In this document: positions 7,509-17,463 of the stretch, piece after piece
Numbering within the stretch: position 1 is the stretch's first letter
Layout of the letters: every line of letters begins with the position of its first letter
Assembly: GCF_005889715.1 (NCBI RefSeq)
Contig: NZ_VCKW01000058.1
Coordinates: 1 to 37,337, forward strand
Direction of reading: 5' to 3'
Source of the DNA: Actinomadura soli
GTDB lineage: Bacteria; Actinomycetota; Actinomycetes; Streptosporangiales; Streptosporangiaceae
DNA: 37,337 bases
Notes under the pieces: model-generated
The model's input: only the letters and a program-made list of their open reading frames with translations
What the model was told of the DNA's origin: nothing
Databases searched by the model: none
Program-made: the position numbers and the translations under genes

Positions 7509-9116
7509 ATGGCTGGACTTGACGGCGTCGAGGTCACCGGACCCCTCGGTGATCGGTACGAGGAGATCCTGACCCCCGAGGCGCTCGGCCTGCTCGCCTC
7601 CCTGCAGCGCGCGCTCGGCGCACGGCGCGAGGAGCTGCTGGCGGCCCGCGCCGAGCGCCAGCGCGCCCTCTCCGCGGGCGGCACGCTCGACTTCCTGCCC
7701 GGGACCGCGAGCGTCCGGGAGGACGGCTCCTGGCGCGTGGCCGATCCCGCCCCCGGCCTGGAGGACCGCCGCGTCGAGATCACCGGCCCGACGGACCGGA
7801 AGATGACGATCAACGCCCTGAACTCCGGCGCCAAGGTGTGGCTGGCCGACTTCGAGGACGCCAACACCCCGCTCTGGGACAACATGATCGAAGGGCAGCT
7901 CAACCTGCGGGACGCCCTCGACCGCGCCATCGACTTCACGGACGGGCGGAGCGGCAAGTCCTACGCGCTGAAGGACGACGCCGAGCTCGCGACCATCGTC
8001 GTCCGGCCGCGCGGCTGGCACATGGAGGAGAAGCACCTCCTCGTCGACGGCAGGCCCATGTCCGGGTCGCTGTTCGACTTCGGCCTGTACTTCTTCCACT
8101 GCGCCCGCAGGCAGCTCGCCAAGGGCAAGGGCCCGTACTTCTACCTGCCGAAGATGGAGAGCCACCTTGAGGCGCGGCTCTGGAACGACGCGTTCGACCT
8201 CGCCCAGGACGCCCTGGACGTCCCGCGCGGCACGATCCGCGCGACCGTCCTGATCGAGACGATCCCGGCCGCGTTCGAGATGGAGGAGATCCTCTACGAG
8301 CTGCGCGACCACTCCGCGGGCCTGAACGCGGGCCGCTGGGACTACCTGTTCTCCGTGATCAAGAAGTTCCGGGACCGGGGCGCCGAGTTCATCCTCCCGG
8401 AGCGGAACGCGATCACGATGACCGCGCCGTTCATGCGGGCCTACACCGAGCTGCTCGTCCGGACGTGCCACAAGCGCGGCGCGCACGCGATCGGCGGGAT
8501 GGCGGCGTTCATCCCGTCCCGCCGCGACGAGGAGGTCAACAAGGTCGCGCTGGAGAAGGTCCGGGCCGACAAGACCCGCGAGTCCGGCGACGGCTTCGAC
8601 GGCTCCTGGGTCGCGCACCCCGACCTCGTCCCGGTCTGCCGGGAGGTGTTCGACGGCGTCCTCGGCGACAAGCCGAACCAGCGCGACCGGCTGCGCGAGG
8701 ACGTGCGGGTCTCCGCCGCCGACCTGCTCAACATCAAGGCCACCCCGGGCGAGATCACCGAGGCGGGCCTGCGCAACAACATCGACGTGGCGCTGCGCTA
8801 CCTCGCGACCTGGCTGGACGGCGCCGGGGCGGTGGCGATCCACAACCTGATGGAGGACGCGGCGACCGCGGAGATCTCCCGCTCGCAGGTGTGGCAGTGG
8901 ATCTACAACGGCGTCGCGACCGCCGAGGGCAGGAAGATCACGAAGGAGTGGGTGGGGGAGCTGCTGGACGAGGAGCTCGCGAAGATCCGGGACGAGCTGG
9001 GGCAGGCGTACAACGAGCCCCGCTACGACCAGGCCGTGGCCCTCTTCAGGGACGTCACCCTCGCCGACGAGTACTCCGAGTTCCTCACCACCCCCGCCTA
9101 CCAGCGGTTCCCTTGA
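7509..9116 (+). CDS. aceB: Malate synthase A
   Basis: A 535-residue enzyme (the E. coli enzyme has 533) that condenses glyoxylate with acetyl-CoA to give malate and CoA in the cytoplasm. Family hallmarks are the signature [16 protein letters not shown] near 117-132, RGWHMEEKH, a [11 protein letters not shown] segment, and [14 protein letters not shown] containing the catalytic Asp (Asp450). It is the compact A isoform, not the roughly 720-residue G isoform. A GGAAGG lies about ten bases before the ATG. The next gene, glcD, starts 70 bp downstream, and GlcDEF makes glyoxylate, so this cluster resembles the E. coli glc operon with the A isoform in place of GlcB. No isocitrate lyase gene is in the window. 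Confidence 0.95.
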   Translation: MAGLDGVEVTGPLGDRYEEILTPEALGLLASLQRALGARREELLAARAERQRALSAGGTLDFLPGTASVREDGSWRVADPAPGLEDRRVEITGPTDRKMTINALNSGAKVWLADFEDANTPLWDNMIEGQLNLRDALDRAIDFTDGRSGKSYALKDDAELATIVVRPRGWHMEEKHLLVDGRPMSGSLFDFGLYFFHCARRQLAKGKGPYFYLPKMESHLEARLWNDAFDLAQDALDVPRGTIRATVLIETIPAAFEMEEILYELRDHSAGLNAGRWDYLFSVIKKFRDRGAEFILPERNAITMTAPFMRAYTELLVRTCHKRGAHAIGGMAAFIPSRRDEEVNKVALEKVRADKTRESGDGFDGSWVAHPDLVPVCREVFDGVLGDKPNQRDRLREDVRVSAADLLNIKATPGEITEAGLRNNIDVALRYLATWLDGAGAVAIHNLMEDAATAEISRSQVWQWIYNGVATAEGRKITKEWVGELLDEELAKIRDELGQAYNEPRYDQAVALFRDVTLADEYSEFLTTPAYQRFP

Positions 9117-9164
9117 TCGGCGTCCCCGCCGATCCTGCGGCGGGGGCACCGATCTTGCGGCGGG
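9115..9164 (+). terminator. Intercistronic hairpin and direct repeat between aceB and glcD
   Basis: A perfect 8-bp stem GATCGGCG/CGCCGATC (9115-9122 with 9127-9134, loop TCCC) begins inside the aceB stop codon. No U-run follows. It overlaps a pair of 16-bp direct repeats, CCGATC(C/T)TGCGGCGGG, at 9129-9144 and 9149-9164. It could attenuate read-through or set relative mRNA stability of aceB and glcDEF. Confidence 0.45.
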
Positions 9165-9186
9165 CGCGGGGGCGGAGGAAGGTGGA

Positions 9187-10638
9187 GTGATGGAAGCGCG
9201 ACTCGCGGTGCTCGCGGCACGGCTGGAGGAGCTGCTCGGGGCCGGGCGGGTGATCACCGATCCGGTGCGGCTGCGCACGTACGAGTGCGACGGGCTGACC
9301 AACCACCGGTCGACGCCCGCGGTCGTCGTGCTGCCCGACACCGCCGAGCAGATCGCCGGGATCGTCCGCGAGTGCGCGGCGGCCGGGACGCCGTACGTGG
9401 CGCGCGGGTCCGGGACGGGCCTGTCCGGCGGGGCGCTCCCCCGGGCGGACGGCGTGCTGATCGTCACGTCCCGGATGCGCCGGATCCTGGAGATCGACAT
9501 TCCGGGGCAGCGGGCCGTCGTGGAGCCCGGCGTGGTCAACCTGGACGTGACGCGGGCCGTCCGGCCGCACGGGTACTACTTCGCGCCCGACCCGTCCAGC
9601 CAGCAGATCTGCTCGGTCGGCGGGAACGTGGCGGAGAACTCCGGCGGGGCGCACTGCCTGAAGTACGGGTTCACCGCGCATCACGTGCTGTCCTGCGAGG
9701 TCGTCACGCCGGACGGCGAGATCGTCGAGCTGCCTGCCGACGGGCCAGGCTACGACCTGCTCGGCGTGTTCGTCGGCGCGGAGGGCACGCTCGGCATCAC
9801 CACCAAGATCACCGTGCGGCTGACGCGGCTGCCGGAGACGGTGCAGACGCTGCTGGCGGCGTTCGGGTCGATCGAGGCGGGCGGCGGCGCGGTGTCGGCG
9901 ATCATCGGCGCGGGCGTCGTCCCGGCGGCGATCGAGATGATGGACGCGCTGTCGATCGAGGCGGCGGAGGCGGCGGTGCGCTGCGAGTACCCGCCGGGCG
10001 CGGGCGCGGTGCTGATCGTGGAGCTGGACGGCCCCGAGGCGGAGGTGGCGGCGCAGTTCACCGAGGTGGAGCGGCTGTGCCGGGACGCGGGCGCGTTCGA
10101 GATCCGCATCGCCGCGGACGACGAGGAGCGGGCCTTGATCTGGAAGGGCCGCAAGTCGGCGTTCGCCGCGGTCGGCCGGATCAGCCCGGCCTACATCGTC
10201 CAGGACGGCGTGATCCCCCGGACCGCCCTGCCGCAGGTGCTGGCGCAGATCGACGCGCTGTCGGCCGAGTCGGGCGTGCGGGTCGCGAACGTGTTCCACG
10301 CGGGCGACGGCAACCTGCACCCGCTGGTCCTGTTCGACGACGCCGAGCCGGGCGCGGAGGAGCGCGCCGAGGCGGTGTCGGGCGCGATCCTCGACCTGTG
10401 CATCGAGCACGGCGGTTCCATCACGGGCGAGCACGGCGTCGGCGTGGACAAGTCCCGCTACATGCCGCGCATGTTCACCGACACCGACCTGGACACGATG
10501 CAGATGGTCCGCTGCGGTTTCGACCCTGACGGGCTGTGCAACCCGGGCAAGGTGTTCCCCACGCCGCGCCTGTGCGGCGAGGTGCCGGGCGTGCGCAGGG
10601 GCGCCCACCCGTACGAGGGAAAGGCGGACCTTTTCTGA
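9187..10638 (+). CDS. glcD: Glycolate oxidase subunit GlcD (FAD-linked)
   Basis: A 483-residue flavoprotein of the FAD-binding type 4 / lactate-glycolate dehydrogenase family, the catalytic subunit oxidising glycolate to glyoxylate. Visible are the FAD-binding PCMH core (RGSGTGLSGGALP, SSQQICSVGGNVAENSGGAH, GAEGTLGI) and the C-terminal FAD-oxidase region (NVFHAGDGNLHP, GEHGVGVDKSRYM). GTG at 9187 and ATG at 9190 are adjacent possible starts behind GGAGG (9174-9178); spacing slightly favours the GTG. The stop overlaps the glcE start by one base (TGATG). Neighbours glcE, glcF and aceB favour glycolate, but D-lactate or another 2-hydroxy acid cannot be excluded. Confidence 0.9.
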   Translation: MMEARLAVLAARLEELLGAGRVITDPVRLRTYECDGLTNHRSTPAVVVLPDTAEQIAGIVRECAAAGTPYVARGSGTGLSGGALPRADGVLIVTSRMRRILEIDIPGQRAVVEPGVVNLDVTRAVRPHGYYFAPDPSSQQICSVGGNVAENSGGAHCLKYGFTAHHVLSCEVVTPDGEIVELPADGPGYDLLGVFVGAEGTLGITTKITVRLTRLPETVQTLLAAFGSIEAGGGAVSAIIGAGVVPAAIEMMDALSIEAAEAAVRCEYPPGAGAVLIVELDGPEAEVAAQFTEVERLCRDAGAFEIRIAADDEERALIWKGRKSAFAAVGRISPAYIVQDGVIPRTALPQVLAQIDALSAESGVRVANVFHAGDGNLHPLVLFDDAEPGAEERAEAVSGAILDLCIEHGGSITGEHGVGVDKSRYMPRMFTDTDLDTMQMVRCGFDPDGLCNPGKVFPTPRLCGEVPGVRRGAHPYEGKADLF

Positions 10639-11837
10639 TGCGGCCCCTGGACGCTCTGGCGAAGGTCTGCGGCGATGTACGGCCCGGTGAGCCTGCGGAA
10701 GGTGTGCTCGGTGTAGAGCCCGCCCTGGTCGCCGCGCCCGAGAACGTGACCGAGGCCGCCGACGTCATGCGCGTTGCCGCCGAGAACGGGCTGGCGGTCG
10801 TCCCGCGTGGTGCCGAAACCCGTCTGGACTGGGGCGCGCCCCCGGAGCGGTGCGATCTGCTCGTCGACACCCACCGGCTGGACGGTCTCATCGAACACGC
10901 CGCAGGGGACCTTGTGGCGAAGGCGGAGGCGGGTCTGCCGATGGAGCGGCTCGCCGAGAAGCTCGCAGAACGCGATCAGCGGCTCGCGCTCGACGTCCCC
11001 CTGCCGGGTTCTACTGTCGGCGGCACCATCGCTACAGGCGCGGCGGGTCCGCTTCGTTCGCTCTACGGGACGCCCCGCAGCCTGGTCATCGGGCTGACGA
11101 TCGTCCGGGCGGACGGTCAGGTAGCGCGTTCCGGCGGGAAGGTCGTCAAGAACGTCGCAGGGTACGACCTTGGACGGCTCTTTTCCGGCTCGTTCGGAAC
11201 CCTCGGGCTCATCGTGGACGCGACGTTCCGCCTGCACCCCGTTCCCGCGGCCACGGCCTACGTGGTCTGCGCTGTGAGCGGGCCTGAGGACGCGCATGAC
11301 GCCGTCCAGACCGTCCTGCACTGCGCGGTGGCGCCGAGTGCGGTGGAGTACATCGGCCCTTCGGGAACGGTCGCGGTGCTCTTGGAAGGCGTCCCGGACG
11401 GTGTTGCCGCGCGTGCTCGGCAGACCGCGGACCTCCTCGGCGAGAACGCCGAAATCAGCGGGACCGCACCGGACGGCTGGGGACGGTACCCGGACGGCAC
11501 CACGCTCATCGACATCAGCGCCCCGCCGCCCGCCCTCCGCGACCTCCTCACCCTGCTCGGCCCGGACATCGCAGTAACCTGGAGTGGCAGCGGGCACGGC
11601 CACGTGGGCCTCCCCGCAGAGTCGACGCCGGACGAGGTAGCCGACGTTCTGGGACGCCTACGGGACGCGCTGGGCCGGCACCGTGGCGGCGCCGTCGTCC
11701 GCTACACACCGGAAGAGGTGCGCGGCGAAATCGACCTGTGGGGGCCGGTTCCGGCGCTCGCGCTGATGCGGCGCGTGAAGGACCAGTTCGACCCGGACCA
11801 TCGGCTGTCCCCGGGCCGCTTCGCGGGAGGTATCTGA
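10638..11837 (+). CDS. glcE: Glycolate oxidase subunit GlcE
   Basis: A 399-residue second FAD-binding subunit. It resembles the N-terminal half of GlcD: VPRGAETRLDWGAPP, DVPLPGSTVGGTIATGAAGPLR, GGKVVKNVAGYDLGRLFSGSFGTLG. The later domain is shorter and less conserved, as is usual for GlcE. It works in complex with GlcD and the iron-sulfur subunit GlcF. Translation is coupled at both ends by TGATG overlaps. Third-position GC is visibly lower than in glcD, with many CGT, GGT and GTT codons. Confidence 0.88.
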   Translation: MRPLDALAKVCGDVRPGEPAEGVLGVEPALVAAPENVTEAADVMRVAAENGLAVVPRGAETRLDWGAPPERCDLLVDTHRLDGLIEHAAGDLVAKAEAGLPMERLAEKLAERDQRLALDVPLPGSTVGGTIATGAAGPLRSLYGTPRSLVIGLTIVRADGQVARSGGKVVKNVAGYDLGRLFSGSFGTLGLIVDATFRLHPVPAATAYVVCAVSGPEDAHDAVQTVLHCAVAPSAVEYIGPSGTVAVLLEGVPDGVAARARQTADLLGENAEISGTAPDGWGRYPDGTTLIDISAPPPALRDLLTLLGPDIAVTWSGSGHGHVGLPAESTPDEVADVLGRLRDALGRHRGGAVVRYTPEEVRGEIDLWGPVPALALMRRVKDQFDPDHRLSPGRFAGGI

Positions 11838-13123
11838 TGGGCTCCGAGGACGATCTACCAAATCTGCTCAGCGACTGCGTGCACTGCGGTTTCTGCCTGC
11901 CGACATGCCCGACGTACGTCCTGTGGGGCGAGGAGATGGACTCCCCCAGGGGCCGCATCCACCTCATGCAGCAGCACGCGGACGGAACACCGCTCAGCGG
12001 CCCGATGGTGGAGCATTTCGACCGCTGCCTGGGCTGCATGGCGTGCGTGACGTCCTGCCCGTCAGGCGTGCAGTACGACCGGCTCATCGAGATGACCCGC
12101 GCCGACGTCGAACGTGAGCACCCTCGGTCGCTGAAGGAACGTGCCATTCGGGAACTGGTCTTCCAGCTGTTCCCCTATAGGCGGCGGCTTCGCGCTCTAC
12201 GCGGACCCCTGCGCGCCTACCAGAAGTCGGGGCTGGAACGGCTCGTCCGCCGTAGCGGCGTCTTGGAACGCATCTCGCCGTCCGTCGCCGCTATGGAACG
12301 GCTCGCACCGCCCCTGGGGAGGGCGCCGAAACTGCCCGAACGGGTCGCCGCACGTGGTGAGCGCCGCGCCACGGTCGGGATGCTGACCGGCTGCGTCCAG
12401 GCCGAGTTCTTCCCCGGTGTCAACGCGGCCACGGCCCGCGTCCTGGCGCTGGAGGGTTGTGACGTCGTCATCCCCCGGGACCAGGGGTGCTGCGGCGCGC
12501 TGTCCATGCACTCCGGCCGCGAGGACGAAGCCCGCGCCTTCGCGCGCCGGACGATCCAGATGTTCGAGGCCGTCGACGTCATCGTGGTGAACTCCGCGGG
12601 CTGTGGGTCGGCGATGAAGGAGTACCAGGCGCTGCTCGCCGACGATCCGGCCTGGTCGGGACGCGCGGACGCGCTGTCGGCCAAGACCCGCGACTTCGCC
12701 GAGTTCCTCGCGGCGCTGGGGCCGCGCGCGAAACGCGAACCCGTTCCGGTCACGGTCGCCTACCACGACGCCTGCCACCTGGCCCACGCGCAGGGGATCC
12801 GCAGCCAGCCGCGGGCGCTGCTCGCCGCGATCCCCGAGCTGACCGTCCGCGAGATCGCCGAACCGGAGATCTGCTGCGGCTCCGCCGGGACCTACAACCT
12901 GTTCCAGCCGGAGGCCGCCGGAGAACTCGGCGACCGCAAGGCGGTGAACGTCGACGCCACCGGAGCCGAACTACTGGTCGCCGCCAACCCCGGCTGCTCC
13001 ATGCAGATCGCCACCGCGCTGCGGCGGCGCGGCGCCGGCATCGCCATCGCGCACACCGCGCAGGTGCTGGACGCCTCCCTGCGGGGGCTCGGTCGCGACG
13101 CGCTCGTCGCGCGCGATTCGTAA
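11837..13123 (+). CDS. glcF: Glycolate oxidase iron-sulfur subunit GlcF
   Basis: A 428-residue iron-sulfur protein passing electrons from GlcDE towards the membrane quinone pool. Two 4Fe-4S motifs lie near the N-terminus (CVHCGFCLPTCP and CLGCMACVTSCP). Two cysteine-rich CCG domains follow: GCVQAEFFPG...GCCGALSMHSG and ACHLAHAQGI...CCGSAGTYN. A last conserved Cys lies in NPGCSMQI. All expected cysteines are present, so the protein should be functional. The start ATG overlaps the glcE stop. Codon use shifts inside the gene: relaxed up to about 12400, strongly GC-ending after that. Confidence 0.92.
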   Translation: MGSEDDLPNLLSDCVHCGFCLPTCPTYVLWGEEMDSPRGRIHLMQQHADGTPLSGPMVEHFDRCLGCMACVTSCPSGVQYDRLIEMTRADVEREHPRSLKERAIRELVFQLFPYRRRLRALRGPLRAYQKSGLERLVRRSGVLERISPSVAAMERLAPPLGRAPKLPERVAARGERRATVGMLTGCVQAEFFPGVNAATARVLALEGCDVVIPRDQGCCGALSMHSGREDEARAFARRTIQMFEAVDVIVVNSAGCGSAMKEYQALLADDPAWSGRADALSAKTRDFAEFLAALGPRAKREPVPVTVAYHDACHLAHAQGIRSQPRALLAAIPELTVREIAEPEICCGSAGTYNLFQPEAAGELGDRKAVNVDATGAELLVAANPGCSMQIATALRRRGAGIAIAHTAQVLDASLRGLGRDALVARDS

Positions 13124-13230
13124 GCCCCTGACCTTGAACATCGCCGATCCAGGCGTCAGGTATCGTGTCTGACTGCTTGAGACAGGACGCGCTTACTGAG
13201 CCTGGCAGGCCCGAGGGAGCACGCAGAAGC

Positions 13231-13950
13231 ATGGCCACCAGCTATCGCCCGCACCATTCGCACCGCCGGAAGAAAAACAGCAACGCGGGGAGGCTCGGGC
13301 TCGCCGGGGCCCTCGCCGGAGCCGTGGGCATCGCCGCCGTGGCCGCCGGGATCGTCATCCTCCGGCCGGACGCGGAGCCCGGCGCGGAACCGGCCAAGCC
13401 GGCGTCCGCCGGTCAGGGCGCCCCGGGCGCGCAGGGCCCGTCCGTGCCCGCGCCGAAGGCCGGTCCCCCGGTCGGCTTCACGACGCCCGAGGGCTACGGC
13501 TACAGCCTCGCCGCCGTCAAGGCGGGAACGGACGGGCAGCCGCTCGGCGCCACCGGGGCCCCGCCGTCCGGCACGACGTACGCCTACGCCGACTACGTCC
13601 TCACCAACAGCCAGCGGCGGCCGGTGCTGCTGGACTATCCGGCCGACCTGTTCCTGCCGAAGGAGCGGGTCCCGCCGTCCACGCGGGAGCGGTGCATGCC
13701 GCAACCCGGCATCCCGGACGACATGTGCACGCTCCCGAACCAGAGCAAGATCACCGCACGGGTCGGCGGGGCGAAGGCGCCCGTGGACGAGAACGGCAGC
13801 ACGATGATCCCGGCGGGTGCGTCGTACGTGGTGCGGATCGCCACCGAGCTCCCGGCCGACGCCGACGTCTCCGCCGACGACCTGCGCCTGTACGTGTGGA
13901 ACGCGCGGTTCACCAACGACCGCAAGGGCATCCGGCTCGCGTTCCCTTAG
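13231..13950 (+). CDS. Membrane-anchored extracytoplasmic protein of unknown function
   Basis: I do not recognise a family. The 239-residue product has a basic, His-rich N-terminus (1-21), one membrane helix (about 22-45) with no lipobox cysteine, an Ala/Pro/Gly linker, and an extracytoplasmic domain of about 170 residues. That domain has two cysteines eleven apart (Cys155, Cys166) that could form a disulfide. Its pattern of short strands resembles the beta-sandwich of secreted DUF4352-like proteins, but this is a loose impression. GAGGGAG lies eleven bases before the ATG. A TATCGT (13161-13166) could be its -10. It ends only 10 bp from the convergent binding-protein gene, with no terminator visible between them. 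Confidence 0.75.
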   Translation: MATSYRPHHSHRRKKNSNAGRLGLAGALAGAVGIAAVAAGIVILRPDAEPGAEPAKPASAGQGAPGAQGPSVPAPKAGPPVGFTTPEGYGYSLAAVKAGTDGQPLGATGAPPSGTTYAYADYVLTNSQRRPVLLDYPADLFLPKERVPPSTRERCMPQPGIPDDMCTLPNQSKITARVGGAKAPVDENGSTMIPAGASYVVRIATELPADADVSADDLRLYVWNARFTNDRKGIRLAFP

Positions 13951-13960
13951 CCGCCTTGGC

Positions 13961-15628
13961 CTATCGAGGGGTCGTGAACCCGATGTCCTGGTAGGCGGGC
14001 TCGAAGAAGCCGCAGGCGCCAAGGTTGGCCAAGCCCGCGCGTGTGGCGACGAGTTGGGGACGCTGGTACAGCGGCAAGACCGACGCCTGGTGCCAGATAA
14101 GCCGGTCGGTTCTGTTCACAAGGACGTGAATTCTCGCCGGGTCGACCTCTGCGATGGCGCGATCCATGGCGGCGTCGATGGCCGCTGTACCGATGCGGGA
14201 GTAATTCTGCTGGACGCGGTCGCCATGGGGCCGGGCGAAGACCGACTCCATGGGCGACACAGGGAAGGACGTGCCCAGCCAGGAGAACGGGACGATGTCG
14301 AAGTTCCCGGGCGCGACGTACCGGTCGAACGCGTCGTCGGCGGGGACAGGAACGATGTCCACGCGGACGCCGATGCGTTCGAGCAGGGCACGGGTCAGTT
14401 CCCCTTCCCGTTTGCTGATCGGAACCCCGGACGGGACGACGAAGCGTAGGGAAAGCGTCCGTCCTGCCTTGGTCCGGTACTTGCCGTGGAGTTTCCAGCC
14501 TGTCTCGTCCAGGAGTTTTCTGGCGCGGGCCGGATCGTACGTTCCGAGGTCCCCGGAGTTGTCCTGGTAGCCGTCCTGGGTGTTGACGTAGAAATGGTTG
14601 CCGAGTGTCTGGACGGGCACGTCGAGGCCGGACAAATCAGCCCTCGCGATGGTGTGCCGGTCGATGCCGAGCATGACGGCACGCCGCACCCGCACGTCGG
14701 ACAGGACGGGGCCTGCTGCGTTCAGCGTGAAGTGCCGCCAGTCCGGACCGCCCGCTCGGCGTACTGCGGCCCCGGGAACGTCTTGGACGCGTTTCAGGGC
14801 GCCCGCGTCAAGACCGATGTCCATCAGGTCGATCTCGTCGTTGGCGAACGCGCCGGGCATCGCGCTGGTGTCCATGGCGCGATAGACGATCCGGTCGAGT
14901 TTCGCTGGCGCGCCCCACCAGGCGGGGTCGCGGACGATGGTGATGGTCTTGGCCGTCCGGTCGATCCCCTGGAATTTGAACGGTCCGGACGTGACGGGCA
15001 GGCGATTCATCCAGCCGGTGTTGAACGCGCGTGGGGTGGAGTAGGCGGTGGCCGGGTAAAGCGGGCTGAACAGGCTGCGCCAGTCGGCGTACATACCGTC
15101 GAAGGTGACTTTTATTGCGTGTTCGTCTGCGCCTTGGTCGATGCGCTTGATCCGGCGGTAGCCGGTGACGGTGGAGACCTCGTATCGCCTGTCACGTCCA
15201 GAGAGCGCGTGTGCCTGCGCTACGAAATCGGCGCGTCCGATGGGACGGCCGTCCGACCACTTGGCCTTTGGATTGAGGCGGTAGGTGACGATCTGGCCGT
15301 GCTTCGTGCGCTTCAACGTCGCCGACCGCAGATACTCGGGGACGGGACGCGGGACGGCCTTCTCGTCGGCCCGCATCAGATAAGGCAGGACGCCCTGGAC
15401 GACGTGCTCGACCGCTCCTTTGGTGCCGGTGACGTGGTTGAAGTTCCATTGGGACGGAAACTCCGGCAGTGGCCAGCGCAGGGTCCCACCGTCCACGACA
15501 CGGTCACGCGGGGTCGGATTGACGTCGGACGCTGTGAGCCGTCCAGACGCCGCATGGGTGAACGGCTCTCCCGGGCCGCTGCATCCACCCACGGCCATCA
15601 ACATGACGCCCACGAGCATGCGTTTCAT
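13961..15628 (-). CDS. Peptide-type ABC importer, substrate-binding lipoprotein (family 5)
   Basis: A 555-residue extracellular solute-binding protein of the DppA/OppA class. The signal peptide ends in a lipobox (AVGGC, Cys16), so the mature protein is membrane-anchored. Family features include RWPLPEFPSQWNFN near the N-terminus, YRLNPKAKWSDGRP, FKFQGIDRTAKTITIVRDPAWW, and VRRAVMLGIDR. It is the last gene of the operon; its ATG overlaps the ATPase stop (ATGA), and AAGG lies seven bases upstream. Ligand is unknown: oligopeptides are usual, but family members also bind nickel, glutathione, haem or sugars. Codon use is more relaxed than in the upstream permease gene. Confidence 0.9.
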   Translation of the reverse strand: MKRMLVGVMLMAVGGCSGPGEPFTHAASGRLTASDVNPTPRDRVVDGGTLRWPLPEFPSQWNFNHVTGTKGAVEHVVQGVLPYLMRADEKAVPRPVPEYLRSATLKRTKHGQIVTYRLNPKAKWSDGRPIGRADFVAQAHALSGRDRRYEVSTVTGYRRIKRIDQGADEHAIKVTFDGMYADWRSLFSPLYPATAYSTPRAFNTGWMNRLPVTSGPFKFQGIDRTAKTITIVRDPAWWGAPAKLDRIVYRAMDTSAMPGAFANDEIDLMDIGLDAGALKRVQDVPGAAVRRAGGPDWRHFTLNAAGPVLSDVRVRRAVMLGIDRHTIARADLSGLDVPVQTLGNHFYVNTQDGYQDNSGDLGTYDPARARKLLDETGWKLHGKYRTKAGRTLSLRFVVPSGVPISKREGELTRALLERIGVRVDIVPVPADDAFDRYVAPGNFDIVPFSWLGTSFPVSPMESVFARPHGDRVQQNYSRIGTAAIDAAMDRAIAEVDPARIHVLVNRTDRLIWHQASVLPLYQRPQLVATRAGLANLGACGFFEPAYQDIGFTTPR

Positions 15629-17463
15629 AGTCCGGCCTTAGCTTCGACAAGGGGATGGTGGCAGGCGGCCGACTGATCGGCGTCGTCCCCAGGCCGTAGT
15701 GGGCGAGACGGCGGTTCGTGTTCCTCGCAGAGACGTCCGTCGACGGCGGTGAGCGTGGCGTAGCGCGGGCAACGGGAACGGAATCGGCATCCTGCGGGCG
15801 GAGACGCCGGGTCGGGTGTCTCTCCATGCAAAAGGACGCGTGGACGGCGCCGCTCCAGGACCGGATCTGGAAACGGGACCGCATCCAGCAGCGCGCGTGT
15901 GTACGGATGGGCAGGGACGCCGTACACCTCGCTCACCGAACCGATCTCCATGATGCGGCCCATGTACATGACGGCGACCCGATCCGCGATTAGGTGAACG
16001 ACGGCCAAGTCATGAGCGACGAACAGATAAGCCAGGCCGAGCCGTTCGCGCAGTTCCTCCAGCAGGGTTATGACATCGCCCTGGACGGTGACGTCCAGGG
16101 CCGCTACAGGCTCGTCCAGGAGCAGTAGACGCGGCTCCAAGGCCAAGGCTCTGGCGATGCCAACGCGCTGTGCCTCCCCGCCTGACAGGCCATGCGGGAA
16201 CCGCCGGGCATGCTCTGGCCCCAACCCCACCAACTCCAGAAGCTCTTCGACGCGGCCACCGACCCTGGACGGCGGCACACGATGCGTGATCAGGGGTTCG
16301 GCGAGGATGGAGGCCACACGCATGCGCGGGTCAAGGGACGCGTACGGGTCCTGGAACACGACCTGGACGTCGCGGCGCAAAGCCCTACGGTGCGTGGCGC
16401 GCAACGCCGCCGTGTCGTGCCCGAGGACGGCAATGCGCCCCTGCTGCGGACGCGAAAGCCGCAGGATCTCCATCAGCGTCGTTGTCTTGCCGCACCCCGA
16501 TTCGCCCACCAGCGCTAGGGTCTCGCCTTCCCGGACGTCGAAGCCGATACCGTCCACGGCTCGAACCGTCCCGGCCCGGCGGCGGAGCAACGGCCCCTTG
16601 TAGACCGGATGGTGACGGACGAGGCCCTCCACCTCCAGCACCACCGGCCGCCTAGAACGCTCGACCACCGCCCCAGTGGCGGACGACGACTCTCCTATAC
16701 GCGGAACCGACCGGAGTAACGCGGCGGTGTGCGGCGTGACCGGCCGCCGGTAGATCTGCTCTACCGGCCCTTGCTCCACGGCACGTCCCGCATGCATCAC
16801 CATCACCCGGTCGGCGAATCCGGCGACGACGCCCATGTCATGGCTGATCAGCACGACCGCCGCACCGGTGGCCTCCTTGGCGGCCCGCAGCACGTCCAGG
16901 ACCTGCGCCTGGACGGTCACGTCCAGCGCGGTCGTCGGCTCGTCCGCGATCAGCAGGCCGGGCTCGTTGGCGATCGCCATGGCGATCATCACGCGCTGAC
17001 GCATCCCGCCGGAGAGCTCATGCGGGTACGCGCGGGCCCGCCGAGCCGCGCCCGGAATGCCGACCGAGCCGAGCAGCTCGACGGCCCGCGCTCGCGCCGC
17101 CGCCCGCGTGGCCCCCGAGTGGATCATGACGGTCTCGGCGATCTGGTCACCGACCGTGCGGACGGGCGTGAGCGCCGACAACGCGTCCTGGAAGATCATC
17201 GACAGGTCGTTGCCGCGCAGCCGGGAGAGTTCGGCGTCGGACCTCCCGAGCAGTTCCCCGGCGCGCAGCCGCACCGAGCCCGCCACGCGGGCGCCTTCAG
17301 GCAGGAGCCCCATCAGCGCGAGCGCCAGGGCCGTCTTCCCCGAGCCCGATTCGCCGACGATTCCGAGCGCCTCGCCCGAACCGACCGTGAAGCTCACGTC
17401 CCGCACGGCGTGCACGTCCGGCGCGTAGCGAACCGTCAGATCCGTGACCCGCAGGACGTTCAA
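15625..17463 (-). CDS. Peptide-type ABC importer, fused double ATPase (DppD-DppF)
   Basis: A 612-residue protein with two complete ABC domains that energise the importer. Domain 1: Walker A GESGSGKT (37-44), signature LSGGMRQR, Walker B LLIADEP. Domain 2: Walker A GESGCGKT near 316-323, signature LSGGEAQR, Walker B LLLLDEP, ending in an oligopeptide-transporter C-terminal region with cysteines ([11 protein letters not shown]) that in this family may hold a 4Fe-4S cluster. I chose the TTG at 17461-17463: it overlaps the permease stop (TTGA) and has GGAGGTG five bases upstream. The frame is open far upstream, but that overlaps the permease gene. Codon use relaxes in the second half. Confidence 0.92.
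   Translation of the reverse strand: MNVLRVTDLTVRYAPDVHAVRDVSFTVGSGEALGIVGESGSGKTALALALMGLLPEGARVAGSVRLRAGELLGRSDAELSRLRGNDLSMIFQDALSALTPVRTVGDQIAETVMIHSGATRAAARARAVELLGSVGIPGAARRARAYPHELSGGMRQRVMIAMAIANEPGLLIADEPTTALDVTVQAQVLDVLRAAKEATGAAVVLISHDMGVVAGFADRVMVMHAGRAVEQGPVEQIYRRPVTPHTAALLRSVPRIGESSSATGAVVERSRRPVVLEVEGLVRHHPVYKGPLLRRRAGTVRAVDGIGFDVREGETLALVGESGCGKTTTLMEILRLSRPQQGRIAVLGHDTAALRATHRRALRRDVQVVFQDPYASLDPRMRVASILAEPLITHRVPPSRVGGRVEELLELVGLGPEHARRFPHGLSGGEAQRVGIARALALEPRLLLLDEPVAALDVTVQGDVITLLEELRERLGLAYLFVAHDLAVVHLIADRVAVMYMGRIMEIGSVSEVYGVPAHPYTRALLDAVPFPDPVLERRRPRVLLHGETPDPASPPAGCRFRSRCPRYATLTAVDGRLCEEHEPPSRPLRPGDDADQSAACHHPLVEAKAGL

Noticed and set aside
7353..9539. 728-codon minus-strand open frame opposite aceB
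   Set aside because: High-GC antisense shadow: its residues mirror malate synthase codons and show no domain; aceB is unmistakable.
9085..10608. 507-codon minus-strand frame opposite glcD
   Set aside because: Arg/Asp/Val-rich shadow of GlcD with no recognisable motif.
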